From contig JBNJGC010000179.1 of NCBI GenBank assembly GCA_051747405.1, positions 1 to 5,030 on the forward strand: DNA of 5,030 nucleotides, in the 5' to 3' direction. The translations under genes were made by a program, and so were the position numbers. The stretch's first letter is position 1. Each line of letters starts with the position of its first letter. Source of the DNA: JAPHTQ01 sp051747405 (GTDB taxonomy: Bacteria > Pseudomonadota > Gammaproteobacteria > Thiohalomonadales > Thiohalomonadaceae). The notes beneath the pieces were generated by a model. It saw only the letters and a program-made list of their open reading frames with translations. It was not told where the DNA came from and did not search any database. Positions 5,003-5,030 of the stretch are shown piece by piece.

Positions 5003-5030
5003 GGGTGCTAGGTGCTGGTTGCTGGTTGCT
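5003..5030 (+). repeat. Degenerate 7-base tandem array (RGKTGCT x4), runs off the window
   Basis: Four heptamers in register: GGGTGCT, AGGTGCT, GGTTGCT and GGTTGCT. The last two are identical and the array is still in register at the final base, so it probably continues. It follows the hairpin at 4984-5000 directly. It shares the 7-base period and terminal CT with the array at 774-808 but has a different core. Confidence 0.6.

Overview
The window looks like chromosomal DNA of a G+C-rich gammaproteobacterium, possibly a sulfur-oxidising or otherwise chemolithotrophic lineage. The basis is the closeness of the short-chain dehydrogenase to the YbbO type, a DUF481 outer-membrane protein with a Gram-negative signal peptide, a [NiFe]-hydrogenase maturation protease, and a c-di-GMP phosphodiesterase of GAF-HD-GYP type. 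The lineage is an inference from protein style; there is no rRNA or other taxonomic marker here.

Layout: 1-339 is the 3' end of a PRPP-synthase-like gene cut by the window edge. 340-815 is a gene-free stretch packed with repeats. Two copies of a 68-base REP-doublet unit lie 85 bases apart, bracketed by two diverged copies of a ~90-base block with its own terminal inverted repeats, and followed by a degenerate 7-base tandem array just before the next start codon. 816-3518 is a co-directional trio: a DUF1614 membrane protein, a GAF-HD-GYP phosphodiesterase, and a YbbO-like reductase that starts 2 bases after the previous stop. 3519-3726 is the gap between converging genes, with a perfect TTGACA hexamer facing no gene, a solitary REP-like hairpin related to those at 446-594, and a GATGCGC/GCGCATC hairpin. 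3727-4158 (minus) is a hydrogenase maturation protease with all three metal-binding residues. 4262-4975 (plus) is the divergent DUF481 beta-barrel gene. It ends in a strong hairpin and a second 7-base tandem array that runs off the window.

The genes do not form one obvious pathway. The HD-GYP protein links to c-di-GMP signalling and is probably co-transcribed with the reductase and perhaps with the DUF1614 protein. The hydrogenase protease stands alone, so its hydrogenase must be elsewhere in the genome. I see no new defence, mobile or biosynthetic system. The most notable content is the nested intergenic repeat architecture: covarying GGAG-headed hairpins as in REP/REPIN elements, the flanking inverted-repeat blocks, and the heptamer arrays.
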